The notes: generated by a model from the sequence alone, not told the origin. Shown: positions 48,564-59,990, counted from the stretch's first letter. The stretch is DNA of 64,000 nucleotides from Tritrichomonas musculus (GCA_039105265.1 JAPFFF010000003.1:5394001-5458000), one strand, 5' to 3'. Program-made: numbers and translations.

Positions 48564-51500
48564 ATATAAAATGGTATACAGAAATAATAATTGAGAAAAA
48601 AATCAAATTGAATATTATATGATTAATTTTTTGTGGAAAACTATTTGAAAAAAAACGAGCTAGCGACTAATCCATTCAATATTTTTGAATAAATTATAAT
48701 TAAAATAATCAACTACCTTGTTGGTTTTGGACATTTTTAAAATAAAAGATTATGAAATTAAAAGATGAGAAAGATAAGAAAATTCTATTTACCATATATT
48801 TTCAAAAGAATTATATCAATTATTTGAGAGAAAAAGATTAAAAAAAGAAAACTTATCAAAATCTTAATCAAATTTCTATTGAGTAAAAATAATCTCAATT
48901 CAAAAAAACTAATAGTTGAAAAATCAATATTTTTATAGTTATCTTTAATTTATTGGCATTGGGTATCTTTGTAAAAATGTAAAAATCTTTTAATAAAGTT
49001 TATTGATTCAAAATTGAGATGCTAGTTAAGTACTAATATTTAATTTTTCAAATAATTAGTCACTTTTTGAATTTCCTGAAAAAGTGATGTTTTATCCACT
49101 TTTCACATAATATATTATGAATTTTCTGTATACAGTCATCAAATACCGACTAACTTTCAATGATAGTTATTAATGAATTATGCTCTTTCTAAATTAAAAT
49201 TCTGCATTCCATAATATAATATTTTATAATTTTTATCATTTAGTGATAAGAAGGCATAACATATTAGAATTTTATGAAATCCAATTTGTTCAATAAGAAA
49301 ATCAAAATAAATATTAATATTCCCTAAAAATAAAATAATATAAACAAAAAGTTTTGATAATCTTAAAAATTGACTATTTCCTTAAAATATAATAATGATG
49401 TTATGTGTTTTCGACATAAAAATACAAAAAAAACCAATAAAAACTATTTTAATATAAAAAAAAATCAATTTTTTGGGATTATAGGAACTACAAGAAATAT
49501 AAAACTTTACATTCGTATACAGCTTAAAACATTCGTTAAATATTATATTGCAATCTATTTGATAATAATAAATATTATATGATTCTGTTTTTTTTGATTC
49601 TTTTATTTTTAATTACAATGTACTTGTATAAAAAAAGAAGAAATTTGCATATTTATTTCAATTCTTTTTATTTGAATAAAATGAGATATAAATTTATCTC
49701 AATATTAGTATTTCCAGATGTTTAGCACAAGTAAACTACACAAAAATAAAAATCATAGAAAAATTAAAAATGTAAAAAAAAATTGAATTGATTAATTCTA
49801 TCAAATTCAAATTCAGATAAAAATAAAATTCGTATATTTGATGATTCCAACTTTTTGAATTTATAAATATCTTTATAATTTTTATTAATTTTTGACTTTA
49901 CACATTGTCATAAGCATAAAATGCTTGTATTAATTATTAAATTTTAAAATCAAGAATTTAAATTTGATAATTATTGTAAATTTCTCGAAAATATTAAAAA
50001 CCGTTTATTAAATTTATTCAAAATTGAACTTTTCAATCAAAGTATAAAATATTTTAATCAAAAAGTCGATTATTATTGTTTTTTTTTCGATCGATTTCTT
50101 CGTGTTTCAATATTTAAATTAATTTTAAATATATGAATATGATTTATATTCATTAGATTTTCAAAAATCCATAAAAAATTTAATGAAATCGTTTAATAAT
50201 AATCAGAGTCATTGTTAAAAAATGATTATTTGCTAAATAAATTAGCTGATTTGAAGTTGTAATATTATATTCATTATGGATCATTAATAAATTTATGCAA
50301 CTATGCTATATTTAACTATGATTATTTCTGATATTGTGCTTGAATTTGCATTATAAAAATATATTTATTGTTTTTAATAAAAAGTATGACCCATCAAGTA
50401 ATAATTTCAATGTTTCAAATAAATTTCTTATATTAAAAATAAAACCTTTTTATCAATATGGTTATTTTAAAGGTAATGAATTATTAATCTTTTTATTTTA
50501 AATTATTTGCATTGATGATTTGGGTATTTTCCATATATCTAATCAAAGCAATAAGATAATAATAATTAATTTGTTTTGATTAATTAAACAATTAAAAAGT
50601 AAGATTAAACTATGAATCCGCATTTCTATATTTATTTTATAGAATAAAAATTCGATCATCTTTGTAATATCATTCTTAACAAAAAACCAGGAACATAGTT
50701 GTAAGTTATATTTCTTGACAACAAATTATAGTATTAATTGTTGTAAAAATTTATCATGGCCAATATTCGTATGAGCAATAGATGATAAAATATGAAAAAA
50801 ATTTATCTGAATTATTTATTTTTTAAGAGTGAATTTCAAACGTGCTATCTCACAATTTTTATTTTATTCAGATTATGGATGTTCAAAATTCACTTTTCCA
50901 TTGGAAAAGTTCGACTTTTTCTGGGCAAAAGTGAATAATAAAATATCTCTAATTCAGATTTAATTGATTTCTAAATCTAATGATCAATACATTGTTTTAT
51001 CATCCTGAATTTTATAAATGAAAATAAATATAAGTTTATTTCATAAATATTTGTTATCTATCATATGACTCTATTAGTAATTTGAAATTGATGATGACAA
51101 TAAATAGGACTATTAGTAATTTGAATAATATTTACATAAAATATTCACCCAAAATAAATTCTAACTAATTTGGAATATTTTTTGATAAAAATGATATCCT
51201 ATAAGTTGTCAAACAATTAAAAAATTAGCATTCTATATTAATTCAACTTATAAATACATTTGCATATAAATTAATTCATATATTTGGTTTCGAAAAATAA
51301 TTTTGAATATCATTTTCTCAAAGTTGAGGGTTAATGAATGAGGTTTAAAATGCTATTTGTATATATTAGCATGATTTTTATAGGAAATAAAATATTATAT
51401 TCTAACAATTTCAAATCATTGTTCTTATTCATGATTGATCAAAATCTATCATTTTGCATTCAAAATTGAATAAACTTTAGATATTATAATGCAACATAAT

Positions 51501-52008
51501 TACAGTAAAAATCTTCATTTTCAATGATTTAAACAAATTATATATTTAATATTTATGCATTAACATATATATAAAATATATAAAAATTATTTTACAAAAT
51601 GTCTTAATTTAATTTCTAGAGATATTCGCAGAATTAACATTGGTATAAAAAATTTTTTCTTCACAAAATATTTGACAAAAAAATAAAACTGTTCTGAACA
51701 ATTTTTTTTATAAAATTTACTCAATTAGGAAAAAACGATTATTTTCAATTGAATTTCATATTAATTCATATCTTGGAATTGCTACATAGAATTTTAAAAA
51801 TAATAATTTTATAAATATTATATTACAATTTAATCCCCCAATACAAAATATCAGCCAATTCTATGGATTTTTCATTTTTTCTGACACTTCACTTCCGATC
51901 GCCACACCTATTTTTATAATACCTCAAAGATAATGAAAACACTTGGGATTAAAAAAAAAGTACAAAAAACGAATTGATTAATATATTAATATTTATTAAC
52001 ATCAATTT
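48564..52008. other. 3.4-kb gene desert
   Basis: This is the longest gene-free stretch. Only short open frames occur (the longest near 49370-49582, 70 codons, Lys/Asn/Ile-rich and without motifs). Two local inverted repeats stand out: TCACTTTTT and AAAAAGTGA about 49060-49087, and ATTCACTTTT with AAAAGTGAAT near 50889-50938. ATTAGTAATTTGAA recurs near 51072 and 51112. No RNA gene is recognised. Confidence 0.55.
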
Positions 52009-53322
52009 CTATTTTTCTTCAATTTCAAACACTTTAGACTTAACTCTATGATTGAGCATAATAGGACCAACAGTAAGTAAAACAATTATTTCAAATAATC
52101 CTATATACAACAAGAATGAATTCAGATTATTTTCATTATATTTTTTCTTATCTTTTATGAATGAGTCGTTTTCATAAAATTCAATCAATTCCTCTGTTAG
52201 TTCATTCAATTCTCCTCTGAACTTTTTGAATGACTCCCATACAAATCTACTCAAAGAAGAAATTTCTTCTTCAATTAAAAACATCTCATTCTTTACAATT
52301 CCTCTCAAAAAAACTGCATCGTTAGTTGCTCCCAATGATCGTCTTTGCCATGAATCAGCAAACTCGATAAATTGGGATCGCACAAAGTGCGTTAATAATT
52401 TCTGACGAAGCATTTTATTTGAAATATTGACAAGTGCCTCAATATATTCAATTACATCGTAATATTTGAATGACATTTCATTTATGGCGGTTTGATTCAA
52501 AAATTGAATCAATTTCGGATTTTCTGTTTTTTCTATTTTGGTTGCATTGAATTTATTTTTGAGCCCGTTAACACGAATGGAATTGAGATAAAGAGGTTTT
52601 CCGTCTTTTGGATTATAAGAAGTTACACCAAACCAAAAATGTGATAGCGAAACAATAGGTTTTTCATTAAAAATAAGAAATTCTTGATTTTCGTTTTCTT
52701 TTTCGTTTATATTGAATTCATTAATTTTTGAATTATTGTCATTTTTTTCGCCATAAAAATTTTTTTGATGTGAGTCACTTTTTTTGATTTTATTTGAATG
52801 AAGTTTTAAAAGAATATTTAAGGTTTCGTTGTTAGAGTATGATATATTTAATGATATTTTTGGTCTCGTAAGTTCCTTAGAAAATTGTGGAATGAAAACA
52901 ATAGGACGATAGGTTTCATTTCCATTATTTTGCCTTATTTCGATTGCAAGTTTACCTGATGAAAATTTAAATAAAACTGCAACGCCAGTAAATGATGAAG
53001 GACCTCCAAAAACTTCACCTGTTTGTCCAAATCGAGATGTTATCCATATACCAAATTGATTTAATTGAGAGTCCAGAAAAAATTCAAAAACAGTTCGAAT
53101 ACTCCATTCACTTCTTGGAAGGCGATTTGAAAAGTAAACAAAACCTTCAGAATAGCGATCGCCAGGAACTAATTCAAAATGATTATTCGTTGCATTGTAA
53201 TTTGTATATCCACCATATTCCCAATGATCGTTAAAATGCTTAGTACCTGAAACAAATTTTCTTTCATTAAAATCTGCTGTAGATCGAGTAAAACATGATA
53301 ATATAAAAAAACTAACGATCAT
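52009..53322 (-). CDS. L-type lectin-like cargo receptor (ERGIC-53/VIP36-like)
   Basis: This 437-residue type I membrane protein starts with a hydrophobic signal peptide (1-17). Residues about 20-250 resemble the L-type lectin fold of ERGIC-53/VIP36: HWEYGGYTNYNATNNHFELV, YSEGFVYFSNRLPRSEWSIR, FGIWITSRF, and EVFGGPSSFTGVAVLF at the position of the family's G-P-V-F-G-x-x-D-x-W-x-G. An Asn/Lys-rich insert lies near 180-215 within it. Several N-x-S/T sites occur. A helical stem follows (about 280-400), then a transmembrane segment (about 403-424) and a short basic and acidic tail ending EIEEK. By family it would bind glycans of secretory cargo in the ER-Golgi. The calcium-binding Asp is not obvious, so sugar binding is uncertain. 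Confidence 0.7.
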   Translation of the reverse strand: MIVSFFILSCFTRSTADFNERKFVSGTKHFNDHWEYGGYTNYNATNNHFELVPGDRYSEGFVYFSNRLPRSEWSIRTVFEFFLDSQLNQFGIWITSRFGQTGEVFGGPSSFTGVAVLFKFSSGKLAIEIRQNNGNETYRPIVFIPQFSKELTRPKISLNISYSNNETLNILLKLHSNKIKKSDSHQKNFYGEKNDNNSKINEFNINEKENENQEFLIFNEKPIVSLSHFWFGVTSYNPKDGKPLYLNSIRVNGLKNKFNATKIEKTENPKLIQFLNQTAINEMSFKYYDVIEYIEALVNISNKMLRQKLLTHFVRSQFIEFADSWQRRSLGATNDAVFLRGIVKNEMFLIEEEISSLSRFVWESFKKFRGELNELTEELIEFYENDSFIKDKKKYNENNLNSFLLYIGLFEIIVLLTVGPIMLNHRVKSKVFEIEEK

Positions 53323-53938
53323 GAATTTGACGAACTATGGTCATTTTGTGGTTAAATATAATAAATCATTCAATTTTATTGAATATTTTTTGAAAGGTTT
53401 TTCAAATGCTATATTGAGCAAAATATAAATAAATTACTGTATTTTTGTTAAAATCAATCGGAAAACATTGGTAATCATAAAAATTATGCTTGTTGAAGAT
53501 AATTTATTTTAAAGTCACTTTTTATAAGTTAATATCTGTAGGAAAGAATGACGAAACTTCATATATTATTTTCAAAAATCCAGTATATTTTTATTTATTG
53601 TGCTCGATTGATTGATATAAAATCATTATAGTATTTCATATTGATTAGATATATCTAATCAGGGTTTTCAAATGATTTTAACTATTCTTTTTGAATAGAT
53701 CAATGCATACTTCCTTCTGTTCATTAATATAAATGCATTTAAATTTTTTTATGCACAATTATTTTTTCAAATAATTTAAAAAGATTATTTTATTAAAATC
53801 ACTTTTTAAATTGTCTTATAACGTTTCTTTTTAATTTTTGAAAGCAACGTTTAAAAATTAATCCTATCAAACTTTTTTATATTCAATCGTTAAAGCGAAA
53901 TTTTTGCCCTTTCGTCGATAAGATGTAAATATTTTTAT
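53323..53938. other. Divergent intergenic region between lectin and WDR7-like genes
   Basis: AT-rich. AAACTTTTTTA near 53868-53878 lies about 65 bases upstream of the WDR7-like ATG and is an imperfect form of the recurrent motif. TTGATTAGATATATCTAATCAGG near 53641-53663 contains the palindrome GATTAGATATATCTAATC. Confidence 0.45.
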
Positions 53939-56900
53939 ATGGAGAGATGTGTAAATATCAATACCCAGATTCTTGTTTCAATGCAGATCTTCACAGATTC
54001 TTTACCTAAAAGATTTAGGTATACATGCTTTTTTTGGCTTCCCAGTTCTGGTATTTTTATTGATCAATATTCTAAATTGGTAGCATGTGGCACTCAAGAA
54101 GGAGCAATCGTAATTATTGGTAAAAATAAAAATATTAATTTATCAGATTCAGTAAATAAAAGTAGTACTAATTCTGATTTTGAATTTGTTTCACTTCTTT
54201 CAGGACATACAACAGCCATTACAGACATACGTATTTTAAATAGAACAAATTCATTTCTTTCAGTTTCCAAAGATTCAAAAATATGTGGATGGTCTTTTTT
54301 AGATTTTTCGTGTCAATTTCAATTTAATCTCAATTTAAATTATGGCGACTATTTTTTTTCTATATGCACAACAAAATATGATAATATATGGTTAATCAGA
54401 TATGGAGACAGCGTTTCATTAATCGATCTTTCAAATGGTAAAATTGTTAAACAATTATTTTATCCTGGAATTAAATCTTTTCAAGTTATTTATTCACCTA
54501 CAAAAGCACCTCAAACCACAGCTATTTGTATTGGTTCCATACAAACAACTTTTTATGCAGTTGATGATAATTTCGAATTTACTTTAATAAAAACTGTTTT
54601 AAATAGTGAACGATTTGAGAAAAATGAAATTATAAAAGTTTGCCAATTAGGAATCATCCGTATAAATGGTAATAAGTTCAAGATCTATAAAGCTAATCCA
54701 AAACTAAAAATTATATTTCAAGGAACTTTTCCTGAGCTTCCTTCAGATGATTTTATAAAATCGGTTTATTTTGATCAAAATCACACTTTATTTGCTGCAG
54801 GTTCTTTCATGGGAAGATTTTATGTTATAAAAATAAAAGAGAATCTCAAAAACCGTTTTAATCCAAAATCGATTCATTATTTTTACCCATTTTCTGACAA
54901 AACTCAAAAGCCGATTTCTATTTTATCAAGTTTTGCTGTTAATGATCAATCTGAAATCATATTTTCGTCAAATCCGAAATTGGTTTATTATTTAGGCGGC
55001 CAAAAGTCGGAAGAAAAAGTTCAATTTACTCAAATTAATGAAATAGATGGCAACGCTGATCATGAATCTGATATTTCATATATTAATAATACGCAAAGCA
55101 CTTTCTTTCTCAGATCACATGTCAGCACTCTATCGTTCATATCATTTTCGACTCAAAAACCGTTCCGTACCATTGAATTTCCGAAGAAAATAACCGCTCT
55201 TTTTGAGAGAGAAATTGAATCGGGCACAGAAATAGTTATCGGCTTTGAAGATGGCGAAATCTGCTTCTATTCAGACCATTCAAAATTTCTAACCGCTTTA
55301 ACCGATTCTGTTCAGTGCTTTTTTTCAACTAAGAAAAGATCCGAGCTTGTCGCGATTGGAAGAGACGGATCAGCCTGTCTCTTCTTTCAAAACGGCGACT
55401 TTTTACGATTTGAGACGCTTCTTCTTCCGATCATTCGTGCTTACTATGATTCTCGCCTTGATCTCTATTTGTTTGGCTATGACAATGGCAGCTTTTTTGT
55501 GTTTAGTTCAAAAAGTTCGCTTCCTATTCAAATCACAATGAATTTGCCAAGTAATTCAATTTTGAAATGGCCTGAAAAAGTTGAAGAAAACGTTTTCACT
55601 GATGAAAAAATGTTTGCTTCTTTATGTGCCAGATTTCAGACGAAAACGGTTATCTACAGAATTTTTGATGTGCCGTCTCTATCGTGCTTTGTTCGCGAGA
55701 ACTACTTCCAGTACCAGAACGATATGATAAACGATAGGAAATTGAGTGGGATGATGAAAAATTTGACTGATTTATGCAACTTTTTGTTTGATTTATTAGA
55801 GAATAAAGAAATGACGAATAACGGCTTCAATTTGGCCTTTGTTGGGTCAAATCAACAACCGACATTTTTCTATTCATCATTCAAATTTTATGGTCAAATG
55901 ATTTGTGAACTTTCACCTTTCCTCGGAACGTCACAGTTCATTTCATATCACCTTCTTTCCGAGTTGACCAACCAAGACGGGCGGTTGTCAACTGACAGCC
56001 ACTTTTTGAGTCAAATATATTTTCTTCCTTCCCTTCTTCAGTTCATTTACTTCCCCGACGAAGACGTCCAGCGAATTGTCTGTAACTGGTGCATCACGCT
56101 GAGCAGTTACGTATCGTTCCAGACGTGTCAAGAGTACCTGATTCCGTTCACAATTTTGGACAACATTGACGATGTTGAAGAGTATGACAAATTTTTGATG
56201 TCTATATTAATAATCCGTTATCCGAACACATTGCCGTCGTCCTTTATTAATGATCTCTACGAATTTCTGGATGAGTTAACTGTCACTTCATCTGAATCGG
56301 CGGTTTTGGCCCTCTCAATTTTGATTGATGGCATTTCTTTGTGGCAAAACAAGACTGAGAAAAAAGAACTGCTTTACGTCTCTATTATTGAGTCTGTTTT
56401 ACGTCAAAAAAGAAGCTTCTTCTTATGTAATAAGTTTTATAACGTCGCCTGCTCTGATATGTCTTCTTTTCTTTACGCCTTTCATATCCTTATTTCAACA
56501 TCAATCAGCGACCTGTCATTCGTTCAGAGCATTCTGAATTTGTACACAAATGTTGCATTCAAAAACCCAAAGCTTTGTGGGGCTATCGTTTCTGACATGT
56601 TTGAAATGGAATGTTCAAAATTCCCTCAATTATCCGACATAATAGATAATTCAATAGAAAGCCATTCAAAAATTTTTCAATTCGTTGAAAAAGTCGACGA
56701 ATTTGTGTTGATCGGAATGCCTGACGGCGAAGTTCACGCCTTTCTTAAAGGGAGGCTGTTATTTAAAGAAAAAATATTTGATGAAAGTGATGATGTTTCT
56801 TATGTTAATATCGGACCTGATAAAAAGTGCGCCGTTGCTGTGTCCATTATTTTAAAAAAGGCCAAATTATTTGACCTTTCTGAAATAAAAAGAAGTATGT

Positions 56901-57022
56901 TTAGGTCGAAGAAATCTAGAATTCTGAAAGAATTCGAAATACCTAATATAACTCATAATTGTACATTTCATGCTGAATGGATTAATAGTCAGAATTGCGT
57001 TGTCTCTGTTCATAATGAATAA
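53939..57022 (+). CDS. WD-repeat protein, WDR7/rabconnectin-3 beta-like
   Basis: This is a 1,027-residue protein. The N-terminal half reads as beta-propellers: GTQEGAIVIIG, LSGHTTAITDIRIL with SVSKDSKICGWS (a clear WD repeat at about 82-118), IWLIRYGDSVSLIDLSNGK, and further blades to about 520 (IVIGFEDGEICFYS, LVAIGRDGSACLFF, FGYDNGSFFVFS). A helical region spans about 560-900, and a last propeller-like stretch ends the protein (IGMPDGEVHAFLKG, YVNIGPDKKCAVAVS, then SRILKEFEIP and HAEWINSQNCVVSV). This propeller-helix-propeller layout and the ending resemble WDR7 (rabconnectin-3 beta), a partner of the V-ATPase in endolysosomal acidification. Sequence similarity is faint, so another large WD protein remains possible. 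The start is the first ATG; an internal Met at 15 is an alternative. Confidence 0.6.
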   Translation: MERCVNINTQILVSMQIFTDSLPKRFRYTCFFWLPSSGIFIDQYSKLVACGTQEGAIVIIGKNKNINLSDSVNKSSTNSDFEFVSLLSGHTTAITDIRILNRTNSFLSVSKDSKICGWSFLDFSCQFQFNLNLNYGDYFFSICTTKYDNIWLIRYGDSVSLIDLSNGKIVKQLFYPGIKSFQVIYSPTKAPQTTAICIGSIQTTFYAVDDNFEFTLIKTVLNSERFEKNEIIKVCQLGIIRINGNKFKIYKANPKLKIIFQGTFPELPSDDFIKSVYFDQNHTLFAAGSFMGRFYVIKIKENLKNRFNPKSIHYFYPFSDKTQKPISILSSFAVNDQSEIIFSSNPKLVYYLGGQKSEEKVQFTQINEIDGNADHESDISYINNTQSTFFLRSHVSTLSFISFSTQKPFRTIEFPKKITALFEREIESGTEIVIGFEDGEICFYSDHSKFLTALTDSVQCFFSTKKRSELVAIGRDGSACLFFQNGDFLRFETLLLPIIRAYYDSRLDLYLFGYDNGSFFVFSSKSSLPIQITMNLPSNSILKWPEKVEENVFTDEKMFASLCARFQTKTVIYRIFDVPSLSCFVRENYFQYQNDMINDRKLSGMMKNLTDLCNFLFDLLENKEMTNNGFNLAFVGSNQQPTFFYSSFKFYGQMICELSPFLGTSQFISYHLLSELTNQDGRLSTDSHFLSQIYFLPSLLQFIYFPDEDVQRIVCNWCITLSSYVSFQTCQEYLIPFTILDNIDDVEEYDKFLMSILIIRYPNTLPSSFINDLYEFLDELTVTSSESAVLALSILIDGISLWQNKTEKKELLYVSIIESVLRQKRSFFLCNKFYNVACSDMSSFLYAFHILISTSISDLSFVQSILNLYTNVAFKNPKLCGAIVSDMFEMECSKFPQLSDIIDNSIESHSKIFQFVEKVDEFVLIGMPDGEVHAFLKGRLLFKEKIFDESDDVSYVNIGPDKKCAVAVSIILKKAKLFDLSEIKRSMFRSKKSRILKEFEIPNITHNCTFHAEWINSQNCVVSVHNE

Positions 57023-57215
57023 TATTATTGATTTATATATATATGTATATTTGATATTTGTTTGAATAAAAATTATTTTTAGTTGGCGTTTATATTGTTA
57101 GAATTTTATGTTATTTTATTGCTTCTTTTTTTTTTTTCATAATGAAAATATTTTGGAATTGTTAAAAAAAAAAAAAAAAATGTGTTAAAATAGTGCTTTT
57201 AATAATATTGAATGT

Positions 57216-57246
<31 letters not shown>

Positions 57247-57297
57247 CGAAAATGATAGCGCAAAATTACAAAATAAATAGTTCAAATGATTATCTCT
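57023..57297. other. Convergent spacer with A and T homopolymers
   Basis: An A run of about 17 (57163-57180) and a T run of about 27 (57219-57246) lie between the two convergent genes and could pair with each other. Nothing else is seen. Confidence 0.6.
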
Positions 57298-58305
57298 TCA
57301 AAAAGGAAATTCTTGAGTTTCAGGAAGATCTTTCTCGATAAGTTCTTTCTCTTCTTTGATTTTTGTTGATTTATAGATTTTATAAGTTCTATTTAATTTT
57401 TTAATGTATGCTTTGTATTTTGCCATATCGCATCCTGGTAAAGTAAAATCACTACTTTGAAGTTTATTAACAACTTTTCGCATTGACCATCTTTCTAAAG
57501 GATCTTGTGACCAACAATTTTCTATCATAATTCTTAAATTTTCAGGGAGTACATCCGAATCTGGCATATCAAATCGTCCTCCTTTTCTAATATGTCGTAC
57601 AAATTTTGTTTCATTTTCTTGAGCAAATGGGCTTTTTCCATTGAATCTGAGCTTTCCATGAATTATTTGAAGTAGCATAACTCCAAAAGCGTAAACATCA
57701 ACAGAACAATCAGGTATAATATCATTTTCTGTAAATAACTCAGGTGCCATATACATTAAAGTTCCTATTTTTCGAGTAACAGTAATTGAATTAGTTTTTA
57801 GAATTTGGCGCGCAAACCCAAAATCGGCAAGAATTGGTTCATAATTCTTAAGGAGAATGTTATCAGGTTTTAAGTCACGATGAGCAGTATTATAACGGTG
57901 TAAAAGCTTGAGAGCGAAAGCTGTTCCGTATATAATAATCATTTTGGTTGTTGGAATATCTCTACACCCTCTAAATTTATTGTGTATTAATAAATTAAGA
58001 GAACTTCCTTCAACATATTCAGTAACGATGAAAGCTTCATGTCCTTTTACTGGAAAATTGAATCCTTCAAGACGTAAAAATGGTAAGCCTTCAATTTGAA
58101 AATCTCTAAGTGAAAGAAATTCGCGGAAAAAGTATTTGCCCGCATCAGGGTCATCATCCCGAAATTCCACATTTTTTTTTGCAAAAATCTTCCCTGTCTT
58201 TTTTTCCTTAACGAGTTCAACAGATCCAAAACTCCCGCTTCCAATACTTCTTATATGCTCGTATTGTTCTGATACTCGTAAATAAGGAACTAAGAGATGT
58301 TCCAT
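57298..58305 (-). CDS. Protein kinase (TKL-like, apparently active)
   Basis: This 335-residue kinase is compact, with all catalytic residues in place: glycine loop IGSGSFGSVE (21-30), VAIK lysine K43, helix-C glutamate near E62, HRDLKPDN (142-149), DFG (161-163) and GTLMYMAPELF. The activation loop and the RW-S-M-R block near the end match the TKL-like group abundant in trichomonads. A short basic/acidic tail (about 300-335: KIYKSTKIKEEKELIEKDLP) follows the domain. No accessory domain is present. Substrate unknown. It is the only intact single-domain kinase of the three kinase-fold genes here. Confidence 0.9.
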   Translation of the reverse strand: MEHLLVPYLRVSEQYEHIRSIGSGSFGSVELVKEKKTGKIFAKKNVEFRDDDPDAGKYFFREFLSLRDFQIEGLPFLRLEGFNFPVKGHEAFIVTEYVEGSSLNLLIHNKFRGCRDIPTTKMIIIYGTAFALKLLHRYNTAHRDLKPDNILLKNYEPILADFGFARQILKTNSITVTRKIGTLMYMAPELFTENDIIPDCSVDVYAFGVMLLQIIHGKLRFNGKSPFAQENETKFVRHIRKGGRFDMPDSDVLPENLRIMIENCWSQDPLERWSMRKVVNKLQSSDFTLPGCDMAKYKAYIKKLNRTYKIYKSTKIKEEKELIEKDLPETQEFPF

Positions 58306-58369
58306 TTTATTGGAAAATTTTGAGAATTTAATTCAAAATTAAAAATTTTATAGAAATTATTCAATATAA

Positions 58370-58380
58370 AACTTTTTGAA
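58370..58380. promoter_or_regulatory. AACTTTTTGAA motif upstream of the kinase gene
   Basis: A perfect copy of the recurrent motif lies 65 bases upstream of the start codon, and a second, weaker AAAACTTTTTTT follows near 58409. Confidence 0.3.
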
Positions 58381-58859
58381 TGATTTAATAGAAATTTTTT
58401 CAATATAAAACTTTTTTTAATGGGCAATTGTCATGACTATAGTATTTATTAGAATTTTAATTTCAGCAATTGCCTTATGAGGATAGTAATATTCTTTTTG
58501 CCAGAGATGAAAGTTTTCTTTCACCTTTTATAAAAAAAAAATCATCTCCATTTTCATGAAACTAAAATAAAAACTGGATTATATAACTAATATCATATTA
58601 GATAATTTTTTAAATCATTTTTATTATGTAAAAATGATTATTTAACTATATGCTCAATCAATTTTATGTCAATTTTAAAATATATGATGAAGCAAGTTAT
58701 TAAATATGTATTTATATAAATAATATCATCTAATTAGCTTTTATTTTGCATAATTACAATTTTTTTAAACAAGGGAAATCAAAGAAAATTGATTTTTAAT
58801 CTTTTTTAGAAATTTTTTACATAACATTTCAATTTTAAACGTAACTAATATCTTCACCA
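58381..58859. other. Divergent spacer upstream of CHMP7-like gene
   Basis: AT-rich with T and A runs. No perfect AACTTTTTGAA motif lies on the CHMP7 side. Nothing else is seen. Confidence 0.5.
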
Positions 58860-59990
58860 ATGATTTATTTAAATGCTTATAATCTTTTTCGTGATAGATT
58901 TAATGAAGATGATTTTATACCACTTTTCAGAGATTTACAAAGCAGAGGAGTTAATCCAGAAGTGTGGGATAGGCAAGTCAAGTTTTGGTCTTCTTTCATT
59001 ACAAAATGGGGGATGCAATACAATATAATTGATTTTTCTGTCAATCAATTAATGCAAGCATTAGAATTTCATGAAGTTATTCCGCATATTCAGCCATCAA
59101 TAGAAAATCTTGCAAAGCAGCACGTTTTAATTTCACGTGATTCATTCGTAAATAAGGAATCATCATTCATTAAGTCTTTTGCATCAAAATTATTTGGATT
59201 TGCTTCATCTAACGATCATCAAAGCGATATATATATCTTTGTGAACAACTTAAAAAATTTAGCAAAAGAAATAATTTCTGATGTTGAAAAGCAAGGATTG
59301 TCTTCAATGAATGTTGTTCTCACCAACGATGAAATTAGAAAAAACTATTTGAAAGATGGCGATTTTGAATATTTGAAAGAAATGTTGAAAGAAACAAAGC
59401 AGGTTAAAGCATACAAAAACGGATTTTACTTTCAAACAGAAAAATGTCCTATATTATCAAGCGAGATGGTTAACCACATTTTAAACTTAAAGAATAATAA
59501 AGGCATTATTGAAAGAGAATTAGTCAATGTTGAGAAAAATATTAAGAATGAATTGGAAAGAGCACGACAATTCAAAAAACAAAATAAAATTGATCAAGCA
59601 AAAAGATGTTTAATTCGAAAACGGAATCTAGAAAAGCATGAAAGTGATTTGATGAATAAGGATAATTTTTACTTTAACGCAATTTCTCAGTTATCAGATG
59701 CTGAGTATACAATAAAATTTGTTGAAAGTACCAAACAAAATCAAGCTTTAATGAAGAATATATCAATGCCAGATGTTAGTGATATTGAGAATGCCAAAGA
59801 TGATTTTGATGAAAATAATGCCCAATTGAACGATCTTAATGAAGCTATTGCTTTGAGTCAAAAATATGATGATGATTCAGAGCTTGAACGTGAACTAGAA
59901 GAATTAACCGATAGCAGTAACGAAACAGTACAAACGATGAGTTCAGTTGTTAAATTTAAACCCGTTCAAAGAAATCCTTGTTTAATATAA
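58860..59990 (+). CDS. CHMP7: CHMP7-like ESCRT-III protein
   Basis: This 376-residue protein has CHMP7 layout. The first about 190 residues look like the tandem winged helices of CHMP7 (WDRQVKFWSSFITKWGMQY with aromatic spacing typical of the family, then NYLKDGDFEYLKEMLKETK). The rest is a Snf7-type helical domain: IERELVNVEKNIKNELERAR, QAKRCLIRKRNLEKHESDL, and the acidic C-terminal helices (DFDENNAQLNDLNEAI, DSELERELEEL), where MIM motifs for VPS4 usually lie. In other eukaryotes CHMP7 starts ESCRT-III assembly at the nuclear envelope and endosomes. The length is a little short of the human protein (about 450). Confidence 0.82.
   Translation: MIYLNAYNLFRDRFNEDDFIPLFRDLQSRGVNPEVWDRQVKFWSSFITKWGMQYNIIDFSVNQLMQALEFHEVIPHIQPSIENLAKQHVLISRDSFVNKESSFIKSFASKLFGFASSNDHQSDIYIFVNNLKNLAKEIISDVEKQGLSSMNVVLTNDEIRKNYLKDGDFEYLKEMLKETKQVKAYKNGFYFQTEKCPILSSEMVNHILNLKNNKGIIERELVNVEKNIKNELERARQFKKQNKIDQAKRCLIRKRNLEKHESDLMNKDNFYFNAISQLSDAEYTIKFVESTKQNQALMKNISMPDVSDIENAKDDFDENNAQLNDLNEAIALSQKYDDDSELERELEELTDSSNETVQTMSSVVKFKPVQRNPCLI

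Noticed and set aside
49370-49582. A 70-codon plus-strand open frame in the gene desert
   Set aside because: Its Lys/Asn/Ile composition is that expected from AT-rich non-coding DNA, and no motif or regulatory context supports it.
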